Source of the DNA: Pelagibius sp040217155
GTDB taxonomy: Bacteria > Pseudomonadota > Alphaproteobacteria > Kiloniellales > Kiloniellaceae
Assembly (NCBI GenBank): GCA_040217155.1
Contig: JAVJNS010000035.1
Span: 186,001-250,000 of the forward strand
Direction: 5' to 3'
Length of the DNA: 64,000 nucleotides
A model generated the notes under the pieces. It was not told the origin of the DNA and ran no database searches. It was given only the letters and a program-made list of their open reading frames with translations. Positions 41,155 to 50,227 of this stretch are shown here, piece by piece. The translations under genes and the position numbers were made by a program. Numbering within the stretch: position 1 is the stretch's first letter; each line of letters begins with the position of its first letter.

Positions 41155-42727
41155 GGAAATGGCGCATGCCGGTAAAGACCATGGCGAGGCCGGCCGCGTC
41201 GGCGGCGGCGATGACCTCATCGTCGCGCATTGAGCCGCCCGGTTGGATGACCGCCGTGGCGCCCGCCTCGACCGCCGCCATCAGGCCGTCGGCAAAGGGG
41301 AAAAAGGCGTCCGAAGCGACGACGGCGCCCCGAGTTTTCGGCGCCGCGCCTTCGGGCGTCGCCTCGCGCGCCTTCCAGGCAGCGATGCGTGAGGAGTCGA
41401 CCCGACTCATCTGACCGGCGCCGATGCCGACCGTCGCGCCCTCGCGGGCGTAGACGATGGCATTGGATTTCACGTGCTTGGCGACGCGGAAGGCAAAAAC
41501 CATGTCAGCCAGTTCCGCCGCGGAGGGTGCGCGCTTGGTAACCACATTCAGGGTGGCCGGATCGACGCGCCCGTTGTCGCGGCTCTGAGCCAGAAAGCCG
41601 CCGGCCAGCGGGGTCATGACGACACCTTCTGCGGCAGGGTCCGGTAAGCCGCCGGTCACCAGCACGCGCAGGTTCTTCTTGGTGGCCAAAACGGCATTGG
41701 CATCGTCTTCGATCGCCGGGGCGATCACCACCTCGGCGAAGAGCTTGGCGACCTCCTCGGCAGTCGCCGCATCGAGGCTGCGATTGACGGCGATGATACC
41801 GCCGAAGGCGCTGACCGGATCGCAGGCCAGCGCCTCGGCATAGGCCGCCGGCAAACTGCTGCGGCTCGCCACGCCACAGGGATTGGCATGCTTGATGATG
41901 GCGACCGTCGGTGCGTCGAACTCGGCGACCAGCTCGAAGGCGGCGTTGGTGTCGTTCAGGTTGTTGTAACTGAGCTCCTTGCCCTGCAGCTGCGTGGCGG
42001 TGTTGACTCCCGGGCGCGCGCCGCCGCTGCTGTAGGCGGCGGCGGCCTGGTGCGGATTTTCGCCATAGCGCAGCACCTGCTTCCGGCGCCCGGCGAAGAC
42101 CAGGCGCTCGGGAAAGGTCTCGCTCTGCTCTCGCGCCAGCCAATCGGCAATCACGGAGTCATAGCTCGCGGTATGGCTGAAGGCGGTCCGGGCCAGGCGG
42201 CGGCGCAAGGCCGCGCCGACCGCCCCCTTGTTGGCGGTCATCTCGGCCTCGACCGCCGCATAGTCGGCGGGATCGGTAACGATGGTGACGAAGTCGTGGT
42301 TCTTGGCCGCGGCCCGCACCATGGCCGGGCCACCGATATCGATGTTCTCGACGCAGGCATCGTAGCCGGCGCCGGAGGCCAGTGTCGCCTCGAAGGGATA
42401 GAGGTTGGACACCACCATGTCGATGCCGCCGATGTCGTGCTCGGTCATGGCGGCAACGTGGTCCGTGGCATCACGCCGGGCCAGGATGCCGCCGTGGATC
42501 TTGGGATGCAGGGTCTTTACCCGACCGCCCATGATTTCCGGAAAGCCGGTGTGGGCAGCGACTTCGACGATCGGGATGCCGGCTTGCGTCAAGGCTTTGG
42601 CCGAGCCGCCGGTCGAGAGGATCTCAACGCCCTGGCCGGCCAGGAAGCGGCCAAACCCGGCGAGACCCGACTTGTCGGAAACCGAGACGAGCGCGCGCTT
42701 GATGGGCATGGGGGCGTCGACTGGCAT
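41147..42727 (-). CDS. purH: Bifunctional AICAR transformylase / IMP cyclohydrolase
   Basis: A 526-residue enzyme for the last two steps of purine synthesis. The N-terminal MGS-like cyclohydrolase domain opens IKRALVSVSDKSGLAGFGRF and has STGGSAKAL and GGRVKTLHPKIHGGILARRD. The C-terminal transformylase has the catalytic Lys-His segment AIIKHANPCGVA, then AFGGIIAVNR and FFPFADGLMAAVEAGATAVI. Length is normal. The ATG at 42727 was chosen; an ATG at 42709 is also possible. In many alphaproteobacteria it follows a heparinase-like gene directly; here two polysaccharide genes stand between. Confidence 0.96.
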   Translation of the reverse strand: MPVDAPMPIKRALVSVSDKSGLAGFGRFLAGQGVEILSTGGSAKALTQAGIPIVEVAAHTGFPEIMGGRVKTLHPKIHGGILARRDATDHVAAMTEHDIGGIDMVVSNLYPFEATLASGAGYDACVENIDIGGPAMVRAAAKNHDFVTIVTDPADYAAVEAEMTANKGAVGAALRRRLARTAFSHTASYDSVIADWLAREQSETFPERLVFAGRRKQVLRYGENPHQAAAAYSSGGARPGVNTATQLQGKELSYNNLNDTNAAFELVAEFDAPTVAIIKHANPCGVASRSSLPAAYAEALACDPVSAFGGIIAVNRSLDAATAEEVAKLFAEVVIAPAIEDDANAVLATKKNLRVLVTGGLPDPAAEGVVMTPLAGGFLAQSRDNGRVDPATLNVVTKRAPSAAELADMVFAFRVAKHVKSNAIVYAREGATVGIGAGQMSRVDSSRIAAWKAREATPEGAAPKTRGAVVASDAFFPFADGLMAAVEAGATAVIQPGGSMRDDEVIAAADAAGLAMVFTGMRHFRH

Positions 42728-42866
42728 GACGGGGCAACTCCACTGGGTAGCGGTGGGCCGAGCCGAATTGGACGGCACGGCTATCTGGGACAATGCGGCT
42801 TGGAAGCGGGCTTAGTAGGCGGCGCCACTCTCAGCGTCAAGGGCCGGGGCATCGAAGACATCGAAA

Positions 42867-44810
42867 TCAGGCGCCGGCGATGACGCTGCGTTCCTCGGCC
42901 GTGACGCCGCGATACTCCGGCACCAGCCGCAGAAGCAGACGCAAAGCCTTGTCGCGTTCACCTTGCTGCACCAAGGCCGCCAGTTCGTCGAGACTGCGCC
43001 CCAACAGTTCCGCATCGGCGGTGCGGGGGGCCGCCAGCTTGAGGCCGGGGTGGCTGGTCGGCATCAGCTCCTCGCCGCGATGGAACAACTCCTCGTGCAG
43101 CTTTTCACCGGGCCGCAGACCGGTGAAAGTGATCTCCACTTCCTTGTCGGGACGCAGGCCGGCGAGGCGGATCATCTGCCGCGCCAGGTCGACGATCTTC
43201 ACCGGGTCGCCCATATCCAGCACGTAGATCCGCCCGGCTTCTTCCGGCGGACTCTCGGTGCCCAGGGCCGAAGCCTGCAGCACCAGTTCGACGGCTTCGC
43301 GGATGGTCATGAAGTAGCGCGTCATCTCCGGATGGGTAACCGTCAGCGGCCCGCCGCCGGCCAGCTGTCGCTGGAACAGCGGCACCACCGAGCCGGTTGA
43401 ACCCAAGACATTGCCGAAGCGCACCGTAATGAAGCGCGTGCCGCTCGCGCCCGGCTGGCGCCCGTTCGACTGGCGCAACAGATCCAGTGCCTGGCAATAG
43501 CTCTCGGCCAGGCGCTTGCTGGCGCCCATCACGTTGGGCGGGTTGACCGCTTTGTCGGTCGACACCAGAACCATGGCCGCCACGCCCGCGCGGCGGCAGG
43601 CATCGGCGACGTTGCGCGTGCCCAGCACGTTGGTATGCAAACCCTCGAGCGGATTGTATTCGACCATGGGCACATGCTTCAGGGCGGCTGCGTGGAACAC
43701 CAACTCGGGTCTGGTTTCGGCAAAGAGGCGCTCGACCCGGCGGCGGTCGCGGACGTCGCCGATCAGCGCCGCGCGCGGCAGCCCGGCGAAGCCTTCGCCC
43801 AGTTCCAGGTCGATGGAATAGAGATTGAACTCGGAACTGTCGAAGAGGCTGAGCTGTGCCGGCGCGAAGGCGGCGATCTGGCGCGCCAACTCCGCGCCGA
43901 TGGATCCGCCGGCGCCGGTCACCAGAACCCGGTGGCCCTCGATCAGCCGCTGCATGGCCGGCCGGTCGAGCTTGGTTTGCGTGCGGCCCAGCAGGTCTTC
44001 GATGGCGATGGGGCGGATCTGCAGGCGTTCCTCGACACCGCCGCTGAAGTCCGTCAGGCGCGGCAGGCGGGCGACGGTGGCGCCCTGCGTGTCGGCCAGA
44101 TCGAGGATATAGTCCACCTCGTCGCGCTCCAGCGGCTTGGTGAGGATCACGCGCTGCGGCTTGCGTTCGCGCCTGGCCAGGCGCTTGAAGACCTCCGGAA
44201 GATCCTGCAGATGGCCGAACACCGGGACGCCGTGGATGTTGCGCCCGATGCGGGTACCCTTCTCGTCGATCACGCCGAGGATCTCGAAGGCTCCGTCCCG
44301 GTCGCGTGCCATCTCGCGGATGAAGGTTTCGGCGGCGTCGCCGGCGCCGACCAAAAGGACCGGCACACGACGGTGGCGGTCGCGCTCCAGCAGGTGGCGG
44401 AAGCCCTGATCCTTGAACACGCGATACAGCATGCGCGGCGCGCCGAGCAGGAAGATCAGCACGAACCAGCTGATCACCAACCAGGAACGCGGCAGGCTGT
44501 CGAGGCGCGTGACCAGGAAGGTGACGGGCAGAAAGACCGCGAGCGACAGACTGACCGCCTTGATGATGGCCACCAGGTCGTTCATCGAGGCATAGCGCCA
44601 GACGCCGCGGTAGAGGCCGGTACTCAGGAACACCAAGCCGCAGACGGCCATGAACAGCAACATCGACGGCCAGAGAGTGGCCACCAGGGACGCCCAGGCA
44701 TCGTTGCCGAGGCGCAGCAGCAGAGCGATGAGGAAGGCCGCTGCCGCCATGGACAGGTCGTGCAGGAAGGCAACGATCTGCCGGGGGAATCTGGAAGAAC
44801 CCAACTTCAT
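42867..44810 (-). CDS. FlaA1/WbpM/CapD-type UDP-sugar 4,6-dehydratase (membrane-bound)
   Basis: A 647-residue protein. Four N-terminal membrane helices lie within residues 10-120. A degenerate Rossmann domain follows (VPVLLVGAGDAAETFIREM), then the catalytic SDR domain starting HRVLVTGAGGSIGAELARQI. The active site VSTDKAVNPPNVMGASKR shows the Asp-Lys pair and the Met in place of Tyr (SMK triad) known from FlaA1 and WbpM. It should convert UDP-GlcNAc to a 4-keto-6-deoxy sugar for surface polysaccharide. Upstream by 58 bp is a WecA-like transferase, which could use the product. The ATG at 44810 fits the family start but has only a weak ribosome-binding site. Confidence 0.9.
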   Translation of the reverse strand: MKLGSSRFPRQIVAFLHDLSMAAAAFLIALLLRLGNDAWASLVATLWPSMLLFMAVCGLVFLSTGLYRGVWRYASMNDLVAIIKAVSLSLAVFLPVTFLVTRLDSLPRSWLVISWFVLIFLLGAPRMLYRVFKDQGFRHLLERDRHRRVPVLLVGAGDAAETFIREMARDRDGAFEILGVIDEKGTRIGRNIHGVPVFGHLQDLPEVFKRLARRERKPQRVILTKPLERDEVDYILDLADTQGATVARLPRLTDFSGGVEERLQIRPIAIEDLLGRTQTKLDRPAMQRLIEGHRVLVTGAGGSIGAELARQIAAFAPAQLSLFDSSEFNLYSIDLELGEGFAGLPRAALIGDVRDRRRVERLFAETRPELVFHAAALKHVPMVEYNPLEGLHTNVLGTRNVADACRRAGVAAMVLVSTDKAVNPPNVMGASKRLAESYCQALDLLRQSNGRQPGASGTRFITVRFGNVLGSTGSVVPLFQRQLAGGGPLTVTHPEMTRYFMTIREAVELVLQASALGTESPPEEAGRIYVLDMGDPVKIVDLARQMIRLAGLRPDKEVEITFTGLRPGEKLHEELFHRGEELMPTSHPGLKLAAPRTADAELLGRSLDELAALVQQGERDKALRLLLRLVPEYRGVTAEERSVIAGA

Positions 44811-44868
44811 GAGCGCAAAAATCCGGACACTAAGCTCGCAGGCCGTCGAGGTGACCGGCGGCGCGCGG

Positions 44869-45939
44869 TCATTTCTGGCGCGGTGGCGCGGCCGGGGCCC
44901 TTTGTCGGGCCAGAATAAACAGAAGAATGATAACCGCAAGCAGGGCGAGCAGAAGACTCAGCCGGATGATATCTACGGGAGAAGCTACGCCACCGCCGCG
45001 GCTGTGGGCCGCGGCCGCCAGCAGCGCCAATCCTACCAAAACGACGTTGCACAGCAGGATCCGGCTGGCCACCGCCGCGTGACTGAAACCGCGCTGCACC
45101 GCGCGCTGGTAGAAGTGTTCGCGATGGGCGAGCCACAACTTTTCGCGGCGGATCAGCCGCCTGGCCAAGGTCCAGCTTGCGTCAGTCAGGTAATAAAGCG
45201 GCAAAATCAGGGCGGCCGCCCAGAAACCGCTGCCGGCGGCGCCGATCAGCAACCAGCCAAGCAGATAGCCCAGCGGCACGGAGCCGACGTCGCCGAGAAA
45301 GATGCGCGCGGGCGCCCAGTTCCAATAGAGAAAGCCGAGCGCGGCGGCGGCGGGGACCGCGGCGGCGAAGCTGACTTCGGGCGCTCGGCCGGCCAGGGCC
45401 CAGACCGCCGCCAGGCCACCGCCGATGGCGACGGTTTCCACCGCTGTGATGCCATCGATGCCGTCCATGAAATTGAAGAGATTGATGAACCACAGCCACA
45501 GCAGGGCGGTCAGCAGGCGGTCGACCGGCAGCGGCAGCAGGCCCTGGAACACCAGTATCGAGGGCGCCAGGCTCCACAGGCCGATGGCGACGGCGGCGAC
45601 CTGCACCCCGAAACGCAGACTGGCCGGGCGCGGCTTCAGATCATCGGCCCAGGAAATCGCCCCCAGAACTACCGCCCCGGCGATGACTTGCCAGACTGCG
45701 GGGCTCGCCGCCGGGGTCGATACGGCAAGTGTGACCCAGGCGGCCAGCACCACGGCCACGACCGCCAGCCCGCCGCCGCGCGGCTTGGCTTCGGCGTGAC
45801 TGCTGCGATGGTTGGGCTGGTCGTAGACCCGCCAGGCGATCAGCAAGCGCAGGATTGCGCCGCTGGCTGCCCAGCTCGCCAGGGCCACGAGGCCGAGACC
45901 GACGCCCAGATACCAGGGGTTGAGCACCCAGGATGACAT
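44869..45939 (-). CDS. WecA/MraY-type polyprenyl-phosphate glycosyl-1-phosphate transferase
   Basis: A 356-residue polytopic membrane enzyme. RVYDQPNHRSSHAEAKPRGGG is the first cytosolic motif (shortened here by one residue at each end when compared: DQPNHRSSH is the key part). ISWADDLK, FNFMDGIDGITAVE and WAPARIFLGDVGSVPLGY give the catalytic Asp residues and Mg site, and AHREHFYQRAV is the His motif of the WecA branch. It loads a sugar-1-phosphate on undecaprenyl phosphate to start glycan assembly; the sugar may be the product of the neighbouring dehydratase. It starts 1 bp after the heparinase-like gene stop, so both are in one operon. Confidence 0.9.
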   Translation of the reverse strand: MSSWVLNPWYLGVGLGLVALASWAASGAILRLLIAWRVYDQPNHRSSHAEAKPRGGGLAVVAVVLAAWVTLAVSTPAASPAVWQVIAGAVVLGAISWADDLKPRPASLRFGVQVAAVAIGLWSLAPSILVFQGLLPLPVDRLLTALLWLWFINLFNFMDGIDGITAVETVAIGGGLAAVWALAGRAPEVSFAAAVPAAAALGFLYWNWAPARIFLGDVGSVPLGYLLGWLLIGAAGSGFWAAALILPLYYLTDASWTLARRLIRREKLWLAHREHFYQRAVQRGFSHAAVASRILLCNVVLVGLALLAAAAHSRGGGVASPVDIIRLSLLLALLAVIILLFILARQRAPAAPPRQK

Positions 45940-45940
45940 C

Positions 45941-47755
45941 TCAGCGTGCGCTTTCCATGCGCTGCAGGGCCCATTTCACGGTAGTCGTGGTGTCGCCGAT
46001 AGCGCCGCTGAGAACGATCTGTTGGCTGCGCCGGACCTGGCCGGGTTGGCCCAGATAGATGCTTTGCTCCAAGGCCAGTTCGGCGCCGGCACAGCGCAGG
46101 CGCCAGCCGCCGCCCTTGGGCAGGCGCAAGAAGACCGAGCGGCCGTCCTGGGCGGCCATGGCCCGCACCTCGGGGTGCAGGTGAAAGCGCAGGGCGAAGT
46201 CGAGCGCCTTGCTCTGCCGCGGCGCGACGGCGCGGACGCGGGCAAAGCTGTCCTCGCCGCGCAGGTCCTCGCCGTTGGCCGAAAGGTAGAGCCGGCGATG
46301 GTGGGTCAAGCCGAAGAGCTCCTGATAGCCGTCGTGGCTCGCTTCCAGCCAGATGCTGCCGTCGTCTTCATCGCGCCGGCAAGTGACGCCGGCCCGGCGC
46401 CGGCCGAAGCCGCCGCCAGCGAAGAGTTGCGACGAATTTGTGTCGGCGATCACCGCGGTCGAATGGGCCGCGGTACTGCGCTGGGCCTTGCGCCAATCCC
46501 CGGCGCCGCTTCCGGCACCGCTTTGGGCGCCGCAGTTGACGATGAGGCGCTCGCGGCCGACCGACATTTCAAAGCTGAGCGTGCCGGCGTGGGCCAGGGC
46601 GTCGTAGCCCGGCGGCGGCGGCCGGCCGCTGTCGACGAGCACCAGGCTGCGCCCCGCCTGCAGCCGTTGAAAGCCGCCGGCCGGCGCGCTGTGCAGCGCG
46701 CCCTTGCCGCTCGCGGCGCGTTGCAGCACCAGCCCGATCTGCAGATCCTCGCCTTCATTGCTGCCGTTGAACAGGGCGAGGCCGCCGTCGCCGTGCAGCA
46801 GCAGGCGCAGCATCGCCGCCAGGCCTTCGATTCTGAGGTTGAGATCGCTGGGAACCTCCTTGCCGGCGGCGAGCAGCGCCGCGCGCAGATCGATGCAGTC
46901 GCGCAGGATCGACAGCAAACGGCCGGGCGAGCGCTCACGCTGACTGCCGTCAGACAGAATCTGCGCTTCCAGGGTCTCGGCCATCAGGGTCATCCCGCGA
47001 CTCAGCCAATCCGAGCCGCCGGGCAGGCAGAGGCCGGCCATGCAAAGCCCCTTGGCCCCGGCCACCAGTGCGCCGCCGCTAAGCCCGGCCGGCAGCACGG
47101 CCGCCAGGTGGCCGGCCTGACGCGCGGCCGAGGCCAGCATGGCCTGGCGAAACGCGACATCGGCGCTGGCGGCGAAGAATTCGTACTGGCTGAACCAGTG
47201 GGACAGGCGGTTGGCGGTCACCACCGGATGCCAGGCAACGGGCGCCCAGGCGCTGTTGGCCTCGATCCAGTCGGCCAGCAGGGCGCGCGCCTTGCGCCGG
47301 GCGTTGTCACCGCCCACCGCGCGCAGGTCGCGCAGCCAGGAGAATCCGTGCAGGGCCTGCAGCCAGGCGGGCTCGACGCCGACCGGGTCCCAGCGCGGTG
47401 CCGGCTTGGTCAGGCTGTGGCCGAGAAAATGAAAACAATCATCGAGGATGTCCGCGCCGCGCTGAGCATTGCCGGGCCAGGGGTCCGGCGGCGTCAGGAT
47501 CACACCTGCCGGCGGCGTGCCGCGCCAGAGCCGGGAAAACGCCGGCAGCGCGAAGAGCGGCCGCTTCAGGGCGTAGGCCAGGCGCCCCCATGCCAAATCG
47601 CCGGGCAGGGCGCGCCAGGCCCGCAGGCGCTCGAGTTCTCCCGCCAGCGGCACCCTGCGGCCCGGCTGGCGTCTTGGTCTATCGTTGCGCAGGCTCTTGT
47701 CGCCGGAAGTCATGCCAGCCTTCGCGTTGCGCTCCGCGTGGCTGCCGTCCGCCAT
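45941..47755 (-). CDS. Heparinase II/III-like protein
   Basis: A 604-residue protein. The N-terminal half is an alpha/alpha-toroid (WHPVVTANRLSHWFSQYEFF, LMAETLEAQILSDGSQRER). The C-terminal half is the beta-sandwich heparinase II/III domain (SLVLVDSGRPPPPG, AHAGTLSFEMSVGRERLIVN, AAHSTAVIADTNSSQ). These polysaccharide lyase-type proteins occur beside rsmB, rpe and purH in many alphaproteobacteria. No signal peptide is visible, so the location is unclear. The substrate is unknown. Its ATG overlaps the rpe stop by one base (TGATG). Confidence 0.87.
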   Translation of the reverse strand: MADGSHAERNAKAGMTSGDKSLRNDRPRRQPGRRVPLAGELERLRAWRALPGDLAWGRLAYALKRPLFALPAFSRLWRGTPPAGVILTPPDPWPGNAQRGADILDDCFHFLGHSLTKPAPRWDPVGVEPAWLQALHGFSWLRDLRAVGGDNARRKARALLADWIEANSAWAPVAWHPVVTANRLSHWFSQYEFFAASADVAFRQAMLASAARQAGHLAAVLPAGLSGGALVAGAKGLCMAGLCLPGGSDWLSRGMTLMAETLEAQILSDGSQRERSPGRLLSILRDCIDLRAALLAAGKEVPSDLNLRIEGLAAMLRLLLHGDGGLALFNGSNEGEDLQIGLVLQRAASGKGALHSAPAGGFQRLQAGRSLVLVDSGRPPPPGYDALAHAGTLSFEMSVGRERLIVNCGAQSGAGSGAGDWRKAQRSTAAHSTAVIADTNSSQLFAGGGFGRRRAGVTCRRDEDDGSIWLEASHDGYQELFGLTHHRRLYLSANGEDLRGEDSFARVRAVAPRQSKALDFALRFHLHPEVRAMAAQDGRSVFLRLPKGGGWRLRCAGAELALEQSIYLGQPGQVRRSQQIVLSGAIGDTTTTVKWALQRMESAR

Positions 47756-48420
47756 CAGCCCTCGCCGCGCAGCCGCCGGATATTTCCGGCGTAGGCTTCT
47801 GGCCCGCCCTTGAAGGTGGCGGTGCCGGCGACCAGCACATCCGCTCCCGCGGCGATGGCCTGCGGGGCGGTTTCCAAATTGATGCCGCCGTCCACTTCCA
47901 GATCGATGGCGCGGCCGCTGGTGTCGATCTTGCGGCGCAGCGCCTCGATCTTCGCCAGGCTGCCGGGAATGAAGCTTTGGCCGCCAAATCCGGGATTGAC
48001 GCTCATGCAGAGAATCAGGTCGACGTCGCCGAGAACCGGGTCGACCACCTCGACCGGCGTTGCCGGATTCAGGGATACGCCGGCCTTCTTGCCGAGGCTC
48101 CTGATCAACTGCAGCGTGCGGTGCAGGTGGGCGCCGGCCTCCGGATGCACGGTGATGATGTCGGCGCCGGCCTTGGCGAAGGCCTCGATATAGGGATCGA
48201 TGGGCGAAATCATCAGGTGCACGTCGAACACCTTGTCGCTGTGCGGGCGCAGCGCCGCCACCATGTCGGGCCCCAAGGTGATGTTGGGCACGAAATGCCC
48301 ATCCATGACGTCGACGTGGATGTAGTCGGCGCCGGCCTCCGCGACGGCGCGGACCTCCTCGCCCAGGCGGGCGAAATCGGCGGCCAGGATGGAAGGAGCG
48401 ATCCGGACGGCTTGCTGCAT
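47755..48420 (-). CDS. rpe: Ribulose-phosphate 3-epimerase
   Basis: A 221-residue TIM-barrel enzyme interconverting ribulose-5-phosphate and xylulose-5-phosphate. IAPSILAADFARLGEEV with the catalytic Asp in DYIHVDVMDGHFVPNITLG, then VFDVHLMI, NPGFGGQSFIPGSL and DLEVDGGINLETAP complete the metal and phosphate sites. The ATG at 48420 fits the family start. It is the first gene of the minus-strand unit leading through the heparinase-like gene to the polysaccharide genes. About 205 bp separate it from the divergent mini-secretin gene. Confidence 0.95.
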   Translation of the reverse strand: MQQAVRIAPSILAADFARLGEEVRAVAEAGADYIHVDVMDGHFVPNITLGPDMVAALRPHSDKVFDVHLMISPIDPYIEAFAKAGADIITVHPEAGAHLHRTLQLIRSLGKKAGVSLNPATPVEVVDPVLGDVDLILCMSVNPGFGGQSFIPGSLAKIEALRRKIDTSGRAIDLEVDGGINLETAPQAIAAGADVLVAGTATFKGGPEAYAGNIRRLRGEG

Positions 48421-48625
48421 GGGGCGCGGGTTCCGCTTCGGTTCAAGGTTTTGGCATGAGCCGCTCCTAGGTATCAGCAAGCCTGCCGCCCCGCAAGCGA
48501 GAGCCCGGGCCGCGGCAACTCAGACCCGCAAGCGGCACGAAAAAGGGGCTGTGTCGACGCAAGTCCCGCATTTCCTCAGGTTCTGCTATGATTGCGCTCC
48601 TGCGGGGCTTCGGGGGTGTCAGGCC

Positions 48626-49363
48626 ATGGGTGTGCGAAAGTTTTTCTTAGCCGTATTGATGGTGCTTTTCTTTGCGCCGGGAAGCGCTGGAGCCGCCGAT
48701 GAAAAGCGGGACAGCGACCAATCCGAGGATCGCGACGGCAAGTCACGCAACGAAACTGGTCAGCTCAACCACATCCCGGTGGTCGGCGAAGGCGGCACGC
48801 TCCGGATCAACCGCATCGTTATCATTCAATCCCGGTTCATCCACATCGCGAATACCGATGCCGGGGTCGACTTCGATAGCCTCGACAAGGCGGATGTCAG
48901 CGACATACCGCTTCTCGGATCGGTGTTCGGGCCGTCGGTCACCGCAGACGATCTCACCGACGAGACCCGGGTGGGCGCCGTCTACACCGCTGGCGACAAT
49001 ACGCTCGCGGTGGTGGTCAGCGACGACGTCGACGTCGGCAAGACCAAGGTCTCGGTGGTCAACGGCAAGGGCCGTTTCGAGATCCGTGTCGAGCCGCGTC
49101 TGATCGAGGTGAATTCCCTGGATCTGGGAAGTTTCGGGCATGTGGAATCGGTGCGCGAAGTTCTCACCGGCGCGGCGCAGCCGGAAACGACGACCATGCT
49201 TGCAGGGTTGAACCCCTCCGCGACAGAGGAGACGGAAAGCAAGGTCCCCTGGATGTCCGATGTCCCGCTGCTGGGGACCCTGTTTAAAGGCACGACGCAC
49301 AAGAAGGAAAGAAATCTGATGGTGTTTATACGGCCATCGATCGTGGCCGGAGACGAGTCCTAG
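48626..49363 (+). CDS. Exported mini-secretin-like protein A, function unknown
   Basis: A 245-residue protein with a signal peptide (VRKFFLAVLMVLFFAPGSAGA, residues 3-23 shown in part; cleavage near AGA-AD). An acidic motif DQSEDRDG is at 31-38. The C-terminus VPWMSDVPLLGTLFKGTTHK with NLMVFIRPSIV (207-240) is the signature seen at the end of type II/IV secretins such as GspD. A related IPLLGSVF segment occurs earlier (94-101). The N-domains of a real secretin are missing and the protein is less than half the normal length. It is paralogous to the next gene, which starts 105 bp later. Possible roles include a small outer-membrane ring or pilot-like component, or a domain reused for another purpose. 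Confidence 0.72.
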   Translation: MGVRKFFLAVLMVLFFAPGSAGAADEKRDSDQSEDRDGKSRNETGQLNHIPVVGEGGTLRINRIVIIQSRFIHIANTDAGVDFDSLDKADVSDIPLLGSVFGPSVTADDLTDETRVGAVYTAGDNTLAVVVSDDVDVGKTKVSVVNGKGRFEIRVEPRLIEVNSLDLGSFGHVESVREVLTGAAQPETTTMLAGLNPSATEETESKVPWMSDVPLLGTLFKGTTHKKERNLMVFIRPSIVAGDES

Positions 49364-49468
49364 CACAGGTTGGTCCTGGCACTGGCTGGTGCGGCGGCGT
49401 CGCCCGGGGGTCGGCCATCGCCGCGCCACGATGCGGGACTGTTTTGCATTTTGGGAAGAGGATGGAGC

Positions 49469-50227
49469 ATGTTTGGAAAACGCATTGCGGTGGCGGTGTT
49501 GACAGCGGCGATGATCGCATTCGGTCCGGCGGGGGTTCAGGCCACGCCGCAAAAGGATCGCGATCAGTCGGAAGACCGTGACGGTCAGTCGCGCAATGAA
49601 TCGCAGTCTCTTAGCCATGTGCCGCTGGTGCTCAGCAGCGAAGACACGATGCGGGTCGCGACCATCGTCATGATGACCCAGGTCCTGACCTACCTCACCT
49701 TCGCCAATCTGGGTGTCGACGTGGTCAGCCAGAACCGGGTCGGGCTCGACGGGCTGGGTGTCATCAGCGGGCTGTTCAACAAGACATACGACTCCGACGA
49801 TTTCACCCCGGCCAACGACGTGGGCACGGTATTTCGGGCCGGCGACGACAAGCTGGTGATCGCGCTGAAGGGCGATCTCAAGCTGGAAGACTACAAAGTC
49901 ATCATTTTCAACACCGACAACGAGTATCAGGTGCGCGGCCGGCCGACCATCGACCAGATTCCGCCCGACAATCTCGCGACCTTGGGGGGCATTGCTATTG
50001 TCAACCGGTTGCTCCTGCACACCATCGCGCCTCAAGGCATGGCTTTCCTCGGCAACTTCAATGTCGATCCCACAGCCGACGCGCGGACCGCGCAGGACGT
50101 CGGTGTCGATGTGGCGACGGAGATGCCGTCGCTGCAGGACGCCGTGGTCGGGCGTGCCTATCTCGGCCCCAACAACACAATTCTGGTCGTCGTCCGTCCG
50201 GCCAGTGTCGTGGGCGACGCGCGTTAG
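49469..50227 (+). CDS. Exported mini-secretin-like protein B, paralogue of A
   Basis: A 252-residue protein with a signal peptide (AVAVLTAAMIAFGP, cleavage near VQA-TP). It shares DQSEDRDG (32-39) with protein A and aligns along its length: GLGVISGLFNKTYDSDDFTP against IPLLGSVFGPSVTADDLTDE, VFRAGDDKLVIAL against VYTAGDNTLAVVV, and the ending NNTILVVVRPASVVGDAR against NLMVFIRPSIVAGDES. The proline- and glycine-rich secretin signature is weaker than in A, so B is the more derived copy. A GAAGAGGATGGAGC leader precedes the ATG. Its stop overlaps the rsmB stop tail to tail (TTAG). No function is known to me. Confidence 0.7.
   Translation: MFGKRIAVAVLTAAMIAFGPAGVQATPQKDRDQSEDRDGQSRNESQSLSHVPLVLSSEDTMRVATIVMMTQVLTYLTFANLGVDVVSQNRVGLDGLGVISGLFNKTYDSDDFTPANDVGTVFRAGDDKLVIALKGDLKLEDYKVIIFNTDNEYQVRGRPTIDQIPPDNLATLGGIAIVNRLLLHTIAPQGMAFLGNFNVDPTADARTAQDVGVDVATEMPSLQDAVVGRAYLGPNNTILVVVRPASVVGDAR

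Noticed and set aside
45920..47794. Long open frame (over 600 codons) on the plus strand opposite the heparinase-like gene
   Set aside because: It is a high-GC mirror frame: His/Gln/Arg/Gly-rich, no family motifs, no ribosome-binding site, while the minus strand has recognised domains.
48626..49363. Protein A as a truncated, broken GspD gene
   Set aside because: It has its own signal peptide, normal stop and a paralogue of the same size, so it is an intact small protein.
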